Assembly (NCBI GenBank): GCA_943350445.1 | Contig: CALRAE010000004.1 | Span: 1 to 60,043 of the forward strand | From: Candidatus Nomurabacteria bacterium | GTDB taxonomy: Bacteria; Patescibacteriota; Minisyncoccia; Phycocordibacterales; UBA9973 | Direction: 5' to 3' | DNA length: 60,043 bases | Shown: one piece after another, positions 23,889 through 32,424 of the stretch | Numbering within the stretch: the stretch's first letter is position 1 | Layout of the letters: every line of letters begins with the position of its first letter | Program-made: the position numbers and the translations under genes | The notes under the pieces: generated by a model | Database searches by the model: none | The model's input: only the letters and a program-made list of their open reading frames with translations | What the model was told of the DNA's origin: nothing

Positions 23889-24638
23889 ATGATAACCACA
23901 TACATATACACATTTGGAAGTATTCTGGTGGTCAGCCTTATTTCATTCATAGGAATTTTTACTCTTGCAATAAAAGAAGAAGTTCTTCGTAAATATATTT
24001 TTATATTCATCAGCATTGCTGTGGGCGCTCTTTTGGGCGATTCTTTTATACATTTAATTCCTGAAGCATTTGCAGATACGACTAACCAAGTTCTTACTAG
24101 TGTCCTAATAATTGCAGGAATACTTTTCTTTTTTATTCTAGAAAAATTTCTCCATTGGCACCACCACGGAGAAGACAAAGAGGACACACACATTCATCCA
24201 GTTGGAAAGTTGGTTTTGTTTTCTGATGGTGTCCACAATTTCATGGACGGCATGATCATAGCAGCGAGCTTCTTGGTGAGCATCCCTGTGGGACTAGCCA
24301 CGACTCTAGCTGTTATTTTACACGAAATACCTCAAGAAATAGGGGATTTTGCTGTGCTTTTACATTCTGGATATACAAAACAGAGGGCCCTCTGGCTTAA
24401 TTTTCTATCAGCCCTAACAGCGATTGCAGGTGCTATTGTGCTCTTTAGTCTAGGGGAGGTGGCAGAGGCATCAACATCTTGGTTTCTACCCATTGCAGCT
24501 GGTGGATTTATATATATTGCCCTTGCAGACTTGATACCTGAACTTCAAAAAACAAAAGAGGCTCGATATTCAATCATGCAGATACTCGCAGTCGTAGCTG
24601 GAGTCTTGGCGATGGTTGCTTTGACTTTTTTAGAGTAA
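23889..24638 (+). CDS. ZIP-family divalent metal transporter
   Basis: ZIP carriers move zinc or iron into the cytoplasm. The 249-residue protein has about eight hydrophobic segments, a His-rich loop (HWHHHGEDKEDTHIH, about 94-108) and both signature helices: DGVHNFMDGM (HNFxDG) and HEIPQEIGDF (HExPxE), which build the binuclear metal site. The 250-residue length is typical of the bacterial ZupT/GufA type. A 101-bp hairpin element starts within its stop codon. Confidence 0.92.
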   Translation: MITTYIYTFGSILVVSLISFIGIFTLAIKEEVLRKYIFIFISIAVGALLGDSFIHLIPEAFADTTNQVLTSVLIIAGILFFFILEKFLHWHHHGEDKEDTHIHPVGKLVLFSDGVHNFMDGMIIAASFLVSIPVGLATTLAVILHEIPQEIGDFAVLLHSGYTKQRALWLNFLSALTAIAGAIVLFSLGEVAEASTSWFLPIAAGGFIYIALADLIPELQKTKEARYSIMQILAVVAGVLAMVALTFLE

Positions 24639-24735
24639 AAACATAAATAGCACAAAATTTTTTCTGTCCGAGGGATCCACCCTGTACTCAGGGAAGGGCG
24701 CAGGACAAAAAATTTTGTGCTATTTATGTTTTTAC
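24635..24735. repeat. Long palindromic element A: perfect 29-bp arms and a conserved loop
   Basis: Left arm 24635-24663 and right arm 24707-24735 are exact reverse complements over 29 bp; the left arm overlaps the ZIP stop codon. The 43-nt loop has TCCGAGGG (24667-24674), an inner stem CCCTG-TACT-CAGGG and GAAGGGCGCAGGA (24693-24705). The same loop blocks occur at 48.0 kb with unrelated arms. It may also act as a terminator. Confidence 0.9.
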
Positions 24736-24738
24736 TTT

Positions 24739-24884
24739 TTAAAATTTTTAGTGGTCAGGAATAATTTTGTTTCCGTCAAAACAAAATTTTCACGACCCTG
24801 CCTCGCTTGTTTTCTTTACTAAGAAAACATAGCTGTGGCTCAAACTCAATTAGAAAAAACCCAAGCAGTTGGATTTTCTCTAAT
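24739..24884. other. Further hairpins between ZIP and the convergent LysM/M23 gene
   Basis: After element A come ATTTTGTTT/AAACAAAAT (about 24763-24788), TTTCTT-TACT-AAGAAA (about 24811-24826) and an imperfect stem AATTAGA..CCAA/TTGG..TCTAATT (about 24848-24889) reaching the minus-strand gene end. No coding frame is convincing; this is a stacked terminator region. Confidence 0.45.
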
Positions 24885-26171
24885 TTAGTTTGCCCAACTC
24901 CAGTCAGTACCTGGATTTTTAGCGCTAAAAACTTCGAAGTGAATGTGCGGGCCAGTAGAACGTCCTGTATTACCGACATAGCCGATGATCTCACCACGAG
25001 CCACTGTTGATCCAGTCCTGGTGCCCAACCTAGACATATGCGCATAGAGGGTCTTCGTGCCATTTGGATGTTGTACGATTGCCATATTTCCATAACCTCC
25101 ACCACAACGTGTCTGCCCAACCCTACAACCAGTTTTAACTATAATAACTGTGCCGGATGCAGATGCGTATATAGGCGTACCCGTAGGCGCGCCTATATCT
25201 ATACCACGATGTCCAGGACCATGGAGACCTTGGGTTTTGTGTCCAGTAGGAACTGGGTTTATGAAAAATCCAGTAAGGTTTTGTATTGGATTAGCATCAT
25301 AATAATTCTTATCGCGAATCGGAGCGGAGCTCAAGTTTGAAGCTGGCTTGTCACCTCCTTCATCGGCCATGTCGCCACCAGGAACCATTATTTTGTCACC
25401 TATAGCTAGCTTACTATCAAATGCAATATCATTATAGAAAGCTATTTCACTCACATCTACCTTGTAAAGCTTGGCAATACTCTTTAATGTCTGCCCTTTG
25501 GCTACAGTATGCTCAAGTCCAGAAACAGGCAAAATAAAAAGCACGTCGCCTTCGACGAGCTTGTCACTTTTTTTCATATCATTCGCCCACAATATAGTAT
25601 TTGCAGAGACATCGAACATTTTGGCTATAGCAGAGATAGAATCACCCTTTCGAACCACATAGACACTAGTCTGCAGGGAAGATGGGTCCACCGCATCAGT
25701 GCCGTCTGAGACACCGAGGGGGCCTGTCGCCGGAAGCATGGCATTATCAGAGACGATATTAACATTTACACTAGTATTTATAGGCTCTTCTTTGCTTATA
25801 TCCTTTTTATTTTCCTTTTTCTCGATTACTTCTTGAAAAATAGAGGCTGAAGACACATTGGCCTGTAAAAGTGCCATAGTTTGGGAATTTTGAGGTAATT
25901 TATTATAAAGTTGAGTAGAATCTGTTGTGTTTGTTTGTGCATATGCCTCATCACCTAAAAAGGAAGATAGGAAGCCAGCGTTTGCTGGCAAGGGCTTTAT
26001 CATATAGGAAGCCGACAAGAAAAAGCCAAATAAAATGGAAAATACCAGAATAGAGCGGAATATGTTAAATAGTGATTTTATAAAACAATCTAAAGTATCG
26101 AAAGATTTCCTCTCTAACCCTTTTAAAATAAGGGTAGAATCGCAGGACGACCGAAATTGTACTGCAAACAA
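24885..26171 (-). CDS. LysM and M23 domain cell-wall hydrolase
   Basis: The protein has an N-terminal membrane anchor or uncleaved signal (ILVFSILFGFFLSAS, about 40-55), a Ser/Thr/Asn-rich linker, two LysM peptidoglycan-binding domains (YVVRKGDSISAIAKMFDVSANTI and HTVAKGQTLKSIAKLYKVDV) and a C-terminal M23 peptidase with GHRGIDIG and HIHFEVF as zinc ligands. Its start is unclear: TTG at 26171 is the only usual start upstream of the anchor. A consensus promoter and a structured leader lie upstream. The role is envelope remodelling outside the membrane. Confidence 0.88.
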   Translation of the reverse strand: MFAVQFRSSCDSTLILKGLERKSFDTLDCFIKSLFNIFRSILVFSILFGFFLSASYMIKPLPANAGFLSSFLGDEAYAQTNTTDSTQLYNKLPQNSQTMALLQANVSSASIFQEVIEKKENKKDISKEEPINTSVNVNIVSDNAMLPATGPLGVSDGTDAVDPSSLQTSVYVVRKGDSISAIAKMFDVSANTILWANDMKKSDKLVEGDVLFILPVSGLEHTVAKGQTLKSIAKLYKVDVSEIAFYNDIAFDSKLAIGDKIMVPGGDMADEGGDKPASNLSSAPIRDKNYYDANPIQNLTGFFINPVPTGHKTQGLHGPGHRGIDIGAPTGTPIYASASGTVIIVKTGCRVGQTRCGGGYGNMAIVQHPNGTKTLYAHMSRLGTRTGSTVARGEIIGYVGNTGRSTGPHIHFEVFSAKNPGTDWSWAN

Positions 26172-26276
26172 AGGTTCTCGCGACGGTTACTGTCTTCTCC
26201 ATCTTCCAGCCAGCTCATACCATACCTCTCTTCAGTGCTACCCCCATAGAATAGTTCAAAAAGGGTCAAAAGTCAA
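26130..26276 (-). promoter_or_regulatory. Promoter and structured leader of the LysM/M23 gene
   Basis: TTGACT (26276-26271) and TATTCT (26253-26248) are 17 nt apart on the minus strand. The leader begins near GGGGGTAGC and can close on CTACCC (26136-26131), enclosing about 95 nt. It contains GAGAGG followed by an ATG frame of 31 codons (26218-26123) that overlaps the main frame in another register. Confidence 0.5.
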
Positions 26277-26309
26277 TCTAGTTGGGGATAACGAGTGAAT
26301 AGCTAAAAT

Positions 26310-26389
26310 TTGACAAGACTGTAAAAAAGGTGTATAATTGATAAATAGTCTTAAAAAAATTAGTGTTGAAAAATTAAAAACTATATAAT
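26310..26389 (+). promoter_or_regulatory. Two tandem promoters for the 26396 gene
   Basis: TTGACA (26310-26315), 17 nt, TATAAT (26333-26338) is a perfect consensus promoter giving a leader of about 50 nt. A second TATAAT (26384-26389) ends 6 nt before the ATG and would give a leaderless mRNA. Confidence 0.75.
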
Positions 26390-26395
26390 ATATTT

Positions 26396-27811
26396 ATGGA
26401 TACAGGACCACAAAATAATGAAGAGACAAATAGAATCGAAGCAGAACTAGAGGCAACGAAGTTGCAAGATGAACAAGCTAGAGCAGAAGGGAATCCACCA
26501 AGTAGTACGCCCACACCCCCTTTTTGGACAGAAACAAAGACAAAAATAGCGAAAATAACAGGCTTGACAGCGGCGACGGGTGTCGGTCTTTTCGGTGCTT
26601 ATAAAGGGACAGAAAAGGGAGCACAATTTGCAGGAGATAAGACTAGTGATTGGATGACCCCTAAAGCAAAAAATGTCCAACAAGTGCCCGCAAGACCAAA
26701 CATGAATCCTGGCTACACAAATAATGAACCAAATTTACCACTAATGGTAAATCCAGTTATAACACCCACAAATTCTACAGAATTTTCTAGAACCAATCTT
26801 CCTCCAGGCCTACCACCTTTAACACCACCATCCGTCAATACTAATAGTTTAGAAAGTGCTGTAACGGCTGCACTAGCTAGAGCAAATGCTGAATCAGCAA
26901 AGTTGAGGCAACAAGTAGAAGATGCAGCAGCCAAGCAAGCAGCACTAGAGAAAAAACATGCTGCGGCACTAGAAGAACAAGCAAAAATGTTTCGACGAGA
27001 AGTACAAATAGTACAGAATGTACAAACACCAATAGAAACAGTGGCACCAGAAAAAACCATAGAGCAAATGAAGGAGGAAAGGAGAGAAATGGAAGCACAA
27101 AAAAGAATGGCGGAAATAGAAGCAAGAAATACAGCAACAGAAGAAAATAATCGCAATGCCCCAGTAGGATACAAAATGGGATCTACAACAGAATTACCAC
27201 CACTTAGAGCTCCAGCAATGAATAAGGCTCCTACGCCAAAACCAACAGGGGTACAATTTAATACAAGGCCTGATGAAGGAGTAAAATTTAATGCCACCAT
27301 CACAGAAGCAAACAGAGAAGCAATAGTAAATGCAATACCGAGACCTCCAGTAGGAGTAAATGTCATAAGCAGAGGTATGGGTGGATACAATATAACCACT
27401 GCCCCAAATCCAGGCCCAGTAAATATTGCTACGGAAGCTCCAACCAACGTTAATGACGGAAACCCTTTCAAGTTATCACAAAAAGCACTTGAAGAAATCG
27501 AGGATATTTACGAAAGAAACTTGGTAAAAATTTTCCCTAAAAACACGCTAGGGAAGTGGATGAATATAAACAAAGAGAGCGCTTATGATTTTATGAGTAA
27601 ACCGAGAGAAAAAGTCCCGAAAGAATACGAACACATATTTACCACTGAAGAATATAAACGCCTCTGCACTTTCTTAGAGAAACTCAAGGTAACAACCGGT
27701 GAGCTTCCCAAGCTCGGTGCCTCTACTGGAAAGCCTGAAAGCATACAAGACTATATGAATAGAACGATGCAAAAAGCCGCATCACAAGGATTACTGTCTA
27801 AAATAAAATAG
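26396..27811 (+). CDS. Large hypothetical protein with coiled coil and Pro/Asn-rich linkers
   Basis: The 471-residue protein starts with a charged helix, then a weak hydrophobic segment (ITGLTAATGVGLFGAYKG, about 54-71), a Pro/Asn/Thr-rich linker (about 95-150), an Ala/Glu-rich coiled coil (about 155-255), a second disordered region and a compact charged C-terminal domain from about 360. The GLFGAYKGTEKGAQFAGDK stretch resembles a membrane-active or glycine-zipper helix. No family is recognised; the dual promoter suggests steady high expression. Confidence 0.7.
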   Translation: MDTGPQNNEETNRIEAELEATKLQDEQARAEGNPPSSTPTPPFWTETKTKIAKITGLTAATGVGLFGAYKGTEKGAQFAGDKTSDWMTPKAKNVQQVPARPNMNPGYTNNEPNLPLMVNPVITPTNSTEFSRTNLPPGLPPLTPPSVNTNSLESAVTAALARANAESAKLRQQVEDAAAKQAALEKKHAAALEEQAKMFRREVQIVQNVQTPIETVAPEKTIEQMKEERREMEAQKRMAEIEARNTATEENNRNAPVGYKMGSTTELPPLRAPAMNKAPTPKPTGVQFNTRPDEGVKFNATITEANREAIVNAIPRPPVGVNVISRGMGGYNITTAPNPGPVNIATEAPTNVNDGNPFKLSQKALEEIEDIYERNLVKIFPKNTLGKWMNINKESAYDFMSKPREKVPKEYEHIFTTEEYKRLCTFLEKLKVTTGELPKLGASTGKPESIQDYMNRTMQKAASQGLLSKIK

Positions 27812-27847
27812 AAAAACAAAATATCCCGAAAGGGGTATTTTGTTTTT
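27812..27847 (+). terminator. Terminator between the 26396 gene and uvrD
   Basis: AAAATATCCC-GAAA-GGGGTATTTT with flanking A and T runs makes a 12- to 16-bp stem with a GAAA tetraloop. It ends about 5 nt before the uvrD -10. Confidence 0.88.
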
Positions 27848-27855
27848 ATGCTAAG

Positions 27856-29949
27856 ATGTTATCTGTGGAAGAACACTTAAAAGGATTAAATAGTGAACAA
27901 AAAATAGCAGCACTCCACAAGGATGGCCCGCTTCTTATTATTGCTGGCGCTGGCGCAGGGAAAACAAAAACTATCACGCACAGAATTGTAAATTTAATAA
28001 AAAATGGAGTCGCTCCAGAGAAAATTCTCGCCGTCACCTTTACCAACAAAGCAGCAAAAGAAATGCGAGAGAGAATCATCACAGAAATTGAGAAGAATGC
28101 AAAAGGACAAGAAAGGGTTCCTTTCGTTAGCACCTTCCACTCGCTCGGAGTTTACATTATTAAAGAAAACGCTCGACTGCTAGGGCTGACCAAGTATTTC
28201 ACTATTCTAGATGAAGGAGATGCCACAGGATTTATTAAAGACATATTAAAAGAGCTTGGAGTAGACCCAAAACAATACGATCCGAAGAAAATAAAAAGTG
28301 TAATCTCTCGCGAAAAAGGTAAATTTACCCATCTTACAGATTTTACAGAAAGGGAAGGAAACGGCTCGAACCCTTTTTCGAAAATAGTAGCACAGGTTTG
28401 GAATCTATATGAAAAACAAAAGATGAAAGAGAATTCACTCGATTTTGATGATCTACTTTTGAAAGCGACAAAACTCTTGAAAGACAACGTGGAAATCCGT
28501 AAAATGTATCAAGAAAAATGGGAGTACGTGCACATCGACGAGTATCAAGACACCAATGAGGTGCAGTATTTAATGTCGAAAATGCTAGCAGAAAAGAATA
28601 AAAATATCTGTGTGGTGGGAGATGCTGATCAAAATATTTATTCTTGGCGTGGAGCAAATCTGAAAAATATTTTAAATTTTGAAAAAGATTATCCGAATGC
28701 AAAAATAATTTTGCTCGAAGAGAATTACAGGTCGACCCAAAACATCCTAGAGGCTGCAAATGTGGTAATCAAAAAAAATAAATACCGCCCAGACAAAAAT
28801 TTATTTACAAAAAATGAAACCGGAGAGAAGATAGGATTGTACGAAGCACTCAACGAAGTAGATGAAGCAGACTTTGTAGCGACAAAGATTCTAGAAATAC
28901 GAGATGGAAGCTCCCCAGACTCTTTCTTTGCGGGGTCGCTGTCTCCGCGTGTTCGCGGAGCGCTGCCTCTCGGCTCGTCAGCCTGCGAGACACCCCTCAA
29001 AGAAAAGTCCGGAGAGCTTCCCAGCGACCCCGACAAGATAGAACCTGTTCTGCTGTCAGAAATATGCATCTTATATCGCGCGAACTTCCAATCACGAGCA
29101 CTCGAGGAAGCGATGCTCCGATACAACATCCCATACCAAGTCCTTGGTGTTAAATTCTTCGAAAGAAAAGAAATCAAAGATACTTTGGCATATTTGCGTG
29201 CAGCTTTAAACAGAGACAGCCTTTCCGATATAAAAAGAATTATAAATTTCCCAGCGCGAGGCATCGGCAAAGTCACGTTAGTAAAAATTTTTGCAAATGA
29301 AATAGAAAGCTTGCCACCCAAGGTAAGAATCAAAATAAATAGTTTCTATGAAACACTCGAAGAAATAAAGGAAAAAATTCATAGTACCAAAACAAGTGAT
29401 GTAATAAAATTCGTGGTGAAAAAGTCTGGAATTGAAGCAGAACTTTCTTCGGGGACTGAAGAAGATATAGAAAGACTTGAAAACATTAAAGAGTTAGCCA
29501 CTTTAGCACTTAAATATGATAATTTAGACGCCGGCCGTGGCATAGAAAAGCTTCTGGAAGATGCTTCACTAGCATCGGACCAGGACTCATTAATCGTGAA
29601 TGAGGAGAAATTAAAAGAAAAGAAAGAGATAAATGCAGTGAAACTTATGACTGTGCATGCTTCAAAAGGCCTCGAGTTTAAATACGTCTTTATCACTGGT
29701 CTAGAAGATGGCCTGTTCCCACATCAAAGACGAAGTGAGGACGTAAATATCGACACCGAAGAAGAGCGTAGACTATTTTATGTGGCGGTGACTCGTGCGC
29801 GAAGTAAATTATTTTTATCCTTCGCAGATTATCGGACTATTTTCGGCTCACGACAAATAAATGCTCCATCGGAATTTATTTCCGACATTCCAGCCGATTT
29901 ATTAGAGAAAGAAGGAGAGAAAGGAGGAATTAAAACTATTTACATCTAA
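27856..29949 (+). CDS. uvrD: UvrD/PcrA-type DNA helicase with a repeat-derived insert
   Basis: A superfamily 1A helicase that unwinds 3' to 5' in repair and replication restart. Motifs in order: Walker A AGAGAGKTKT (about 31-40), TFTNKAAKEM, DEYQDTNEVQY (Walker B), VVGDADQNIYSWRGA, ENYRSTQNI, VKLMTVHASKGLEF and VAVTRARSKL. Between about residues 350 and 392 lies an insert (coded at 28906-29032) made of a GC-rich inverted repeat, just before ILYRAN. TGC-TAAGAT ends at 27857, so the true start may be the GTG at 27865, 7 nt downstream, removing three residues. Confidence 0.93.
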   Translation: MLSVEEHLKGLNSEQKIAALHKDGPLLIIAGAGAGKTKTITHRIVNLIKNGVAPEKILAVTFTNKAAKEMRERIITEIEKNAKGQERVPFVSTFHSLGVYIIKENARLLGLTKYFTILDEGDATGFIKDILKELGVDPKQYDPKKIKSVISREKGKFTHLTDFTEREGNGSNPFSKIVAQVWNLYEKQKMKENSLDFDDLLLKATKLLKDNVEIRKMYQEKWEYVHIDEYQDTNEVQYLMSKMLAEKNKNICVVGDADQNIYSWRGANLKNILNFEKDYPNAKIILLEENYRSTQNILEAANVVIKKNKYRPDKNLFTKNETGEKIGLYEALNEVDEADFVATKILEIRDGSSPDSFFAGSLSPRVRGALPLGSSACETPLKEKSGELPSDPDKIEPVLLSEICILYRANFQSRALEEAMLRYNIPYQVLGVKFFERKEIKDTLAYLRAALNRDSLSDIKRIINFPARGIGKVTLVKIFANEIESLPPKVRIKINSFYETLEEIKEKIHSTKTSDVIKFVVKKSGIEAELSSGTEEDIERLENIKELATLALKYDNLDAGRGIEKLLEDASLASDQDSLIVNEEKLKEKKEINAVKLMTVHASKGLEFKYVFITGLEDGLFPHQRRSEDVNIDTEEERRLFYVAVTRARSKLFLSFADYRTIFGSRQINAPSEFISDIPADLLEKEGEKGGIKTIYI
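28906..29032. repeat. In-frame palindromic insert in uvrD
   Basis: A 25-nt arm at 28906-28930 pairs imperfectly with 28998-29021, and CGGGGTCGCTG (28931-28941) is exactly complementary to 29022-29032, so the arm blocks appear in crossed order. The loop holds CTCCGCG-TGTT-CGCGGAG and the 17-mer TCTCGGCTCGTCAGCCT (28968-28984), whose complement is in the intergenic element at 46627-46643. Confidence 0.8.
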
Positions 29950-29953
29950 CATG

Positions 29954-29959
29954 TATAAT
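29954..29959 (+). promoter_or_regulatory. -10 of the 29967 gene
   Basis: TATAAT, 7 nt before the ATG, predicting a leaderless mRNA. Confidence 0.65.
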
Positions 29960-29966
29960 TAGAAAT

Positions 29967-31517
29967 ATGAAAATATTTAACAAACAAATATTTTATGTGT
30001 TCAGTTCATTTCTGGCTGGATTTGCCATAATGACAATTGAGCTTATTTCTTCAAGAATAGTGGCCCCAATAATAGGATCTTCTGTTTTTACATGGACATC
30101 AGTAATAGGAATAACAATGCTGGGACTTGCTCTTGGTGGCTATATTGGCGGACAAATAGCAGACAAAAAAGAAGGCAGGGAAACACTTCCAATTATATTT
30201 CTAATTTCTTCAATACTTGTTTTCTTAATACCAATATTGGCAAAAAATACCGATTTTATTATAAATTCATCTACTTCCATATTAAAATTGAATTTATATT
30301 TATCCGTGTATCTTTTTCTATTACCGACATTCTCCATAGGACTCATTTACCCAATAATACTAAAACAATTTGTCAGCAATCTTTCATTAATTGGTAGTCG
30401 TTATGGCATACTATCGTTTGCTTGGTCAGGAGGGGGGATACTTGGTGTGTTTTTAACAGGATTTTTCTTTATATCAAATATTGGGAGCAGTGAAACACTT
30501 TGGCTTATGTCTATTGTACTGTTTTTAGTTGGAGGGATTTTTGCATTAGAAAACAAAATAAACAAAAAAACACTTTGGCTTTTTATATTAACAATAATTG
30601 TTACATCTATACTTTTTTATACAACTCAACAAAAAAAACAAAGCAAGAATATAATATTTCAAAAAGAAACAAACTATTACGATGCAAGGGTTATTGACGC
30701 ATATCTTCCACTATATGAAAATTCAAGAATTTTAATGCTAGATTTTGATTTTCACAGTATTGAATCAAAAAAAGTGGTGCAAAATTACCCAACTATATAT
30801 CCAGTTTTTGCTAATCTAAAAAGTAATATAGAGAGAATATTAGTAATAGGTGCTGGAGCATATACTCTGCCGAAATATTTTAAAAATTATTATAAAAATT
30901 CAGATATTTCAGTTGTAGAAATAGATCCTGAGATGATAAATATTGGTGAAACTTTTTTTGATCTAAAAAAATACGACATAAAAACAATTGCAGGGGATGC
31001 CAAAATAGTAATAAAGAAAAACAAAGAAAAATATGATGTAATTTTTGGTGATTCTTATAATTCATTTATTTCTGTTCCTTGGTATCTCTTAACTAAAGAA
31101 TGGAATGAGCAAGTAAAAGAAAAATTAACTGAAAACGGGGTATACGCTATAAATTTTATCGGATCTCTGAATGGAAACAAATCAGAATTTACAAAAAGTG
31201 TTTTAAATACTTTTAAAATTAGCTTCCCGAATTTTTACATCTTTGCATTCGGAGAAAATCTAGAACATGCTCAAAGTATTGTATTACTAGGAGTAAAAGG
31301 AGAGCTACCCATAAGTGAACAAGGGCTTCAACAGAAATTGTCAATTGGGGAAAACGATTTTTTGGCAAATAAAATAATTCCGGCTGCATTTTTTAAAAAT
31401 ATACCATCTATAATACTCACAGATAATTTTTCACCCATTGAAAAACTGATGGAGCCCATGATAAAAGATTATTTTCCAAAAAATCTAGCCCAGCTTAAAA
31501 AAGTATTATTACCATGA
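29967..31517 (+). CDS. Membrane-bound spermidine-synthase-like methyltransferase-fold protein
   Basis: The first half (about 1-215) has six or seven membrane helices of the type fused to spermidine synthases in many bacteria (FLAGFAIMTIELISSRIVAPIIGSS). The second half has a Rossmann-type fold with VIGAGAYTLPKYF (cofactor loop), VVEIDPEMINIG and DVIFGDSYN. Substrate-gating residues of true spermidine synthases cannot be confirmed, so the reaction is open. Its base composition is noticeably more AT-rich than neighbouring genes. Its stop overlaps the rsmA start (ATGA), so they are coupled. Confidence 0.82.
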   Translation: MKIFNKQIFYVFSSFLAGFAIMTIELISSRIVAPIIGSSVFTWTSVIGITMLGLALGGYIGGQIADKKEGRETLPIIFLISSILVFLIPILAKNTDFIINSSTSILKLNLYLSVYLFLLPTFSIGLIYPIILKQFVSNLSLIGSRYGILSFAWSGGGILGVFLTGFFFISNIGSSETLWLMSIVLFLVGGIFALENKINKKTLWLFILTIIVTSILFYTTQQKKQSKNIIFQKETNYYDARVIDAYLPLYENSRILMLDFDFHSIESKKVVQNYPTIYPVFANLKSNIERILVIGAGAYTLPKYFKNYYKNSDISVVEIDPEMINIGETFFDLKKYDIKTIAGDAKIVIKKNKEKYDVIFGDSYNSFISVPWYLLTKEWNEQVKEKLTENGVYAINFIGSLNGNKSEFTKSVLNTFKISFPNFYIFAFGENLEHAQSIVLLGVKGELPISEQGLQQKLSIGENDFLANKIIPAAFFKNIPSIILTDNFSPIEKLMEPMIKDYFPKNLAQLKKVLLP

Positions 31518-32383
31518 AAGCAAAAAAATCACTCGGGCAAAATTTCCTAAAATCAGAAGTCGCTCTGCGACAGATTGTGGAAGCGGGAGAAATAAAACCT
31601 GACGATATTATTTTAGAAATAGGGCCGGGAAAGGGGGCACTGACGGAGAAGCTTTTAGAGAAGGCAAAAATGGTGATAGCGGTAGAAAAAGACTATGAAC
31701 TTATTTTCTTTCTAAAAGAAAAATTCGCCGAACAAATAAAGTCGGGGGCACTTATTTTAATACAAGGAGATATTTTAGAATTTAGTGTTAACAAAACAGT
31801 TCTGGAACTTTTTTCAGGTCCTCGGTTCCCCGGGTCCCTCTCCCGGCCAGACCATGCAAAAAGCTCAGAACTGTTTTGTTATAAGCTAATCGCAAACATC
31901 CCATACAACATCACTGGTGCAATTTTGAAAAAGTTTTTAACAGAAGAAAACCAGCCAGAGAGGATGGTGCTAATGGTGCAACACGAAGTCGCGACTAGAA
32001 TTTTGGCTCGTAACGGCAAAGAAAGTATTTTATCTATCTCGGTTAAAGCATATGGCACCCCAAAAATGGTCGCAAAAGTTGATAAAAGATATTTCAGCCC
32101 AGCTCCCAAGGTGAATTCAGCAATCATTGCCATAAAAAATATTTCAAGAAAGAATTTTACAGAAAATATGGGGAGTCGCGCTTTAATGGACGGTGCGCGA
32201 CATGATTTCGCTAAATCAGAAGAAAGGTTTTGGGGAATAGTCAAAGCAGGCTTTGCCCATAAGAGAAAAAAGCTCTCTGGCAACCTAAAAGACATATGTC
32301 AAAGACCGTCTTTGACACCTTATGAAAACAAAAGAGCCGAGGATTTGTCCTTAAAAGATTGGATTATCTTAAGTAGGGGATAA
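31514..32383 (+). CDS. rsmA: 16S rRNA dimethyladenosine transferase RsmA/KsgA with an insert
   Basis: RsmA dimethylates the two adjacent adenosines near the 3' end of 16S rRNA late in 30S assembly, using SAM. Motifs: KKSLGQNFLKS, ILEIGPGKGALTEKLL (SAM loop), AVEKDYEL, GDILEF and IANIPYNITGAIL (catalytic N-I-P-Y). About 28 residues (NKTVLELFSG to SSELFCY) are inserted between GDILEF and KLIANIPY; they are coded by a hairpin at 31790-31880. The rest of the protein is a normal size (289 residues). Confidence 0.93.
   Translation: MKAKKSLGQNFLKSEVALRQIVEAGEIKPDDIILEIGPGKGALTEKLLEKAKMVIAVEKDYELIFFLKEKFAEQIKSGALILIQGDILEFSVNKTVLELFSGPRFPGSLSRPDHAKSSELFCYKLIANIPYNITGAILKKFLTEENQPERMVLMVQHEVATRILARNGKESILSISVKAYGTPKMVAKVDKRYFSPAPKVNSAIIAIKNISRKNFTENMGSRALMDGARHDFAKSEERFWGIVKAGFAHKRKKLSGNLKDICQRPSLTPYENKRAEDLSLKDWIILSRG
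31790..31880. repeat. In-frame palindromic insert in rsmA
   Basis: AACAAAACAGTTCTG (31790-31804) is an exact reverse complement of 31866-31880, and CTTTTT..GGTC / GACC..AAAAAG extends the stem inward. The loop has CCCGGG-TCCCTCT-CCCGG, far richer in GC than the gene. It lies just before the catalytic motif without breaking the frame. Confidence 0.85.
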
Positions 32384-32424
32384 ACTGCTGGCAAATAAAC
32401 CTTTGTTAGTGGTACAATTAAAGG

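Noticed and set aside
26123..26218. Frameshift joining the 31-codon upstream frame to the LysM/M23 gene
   Set aside because: The upstream peptide does not look like a normal N-terminus and the region can fold as a leader; kept only as part of the leader observation.
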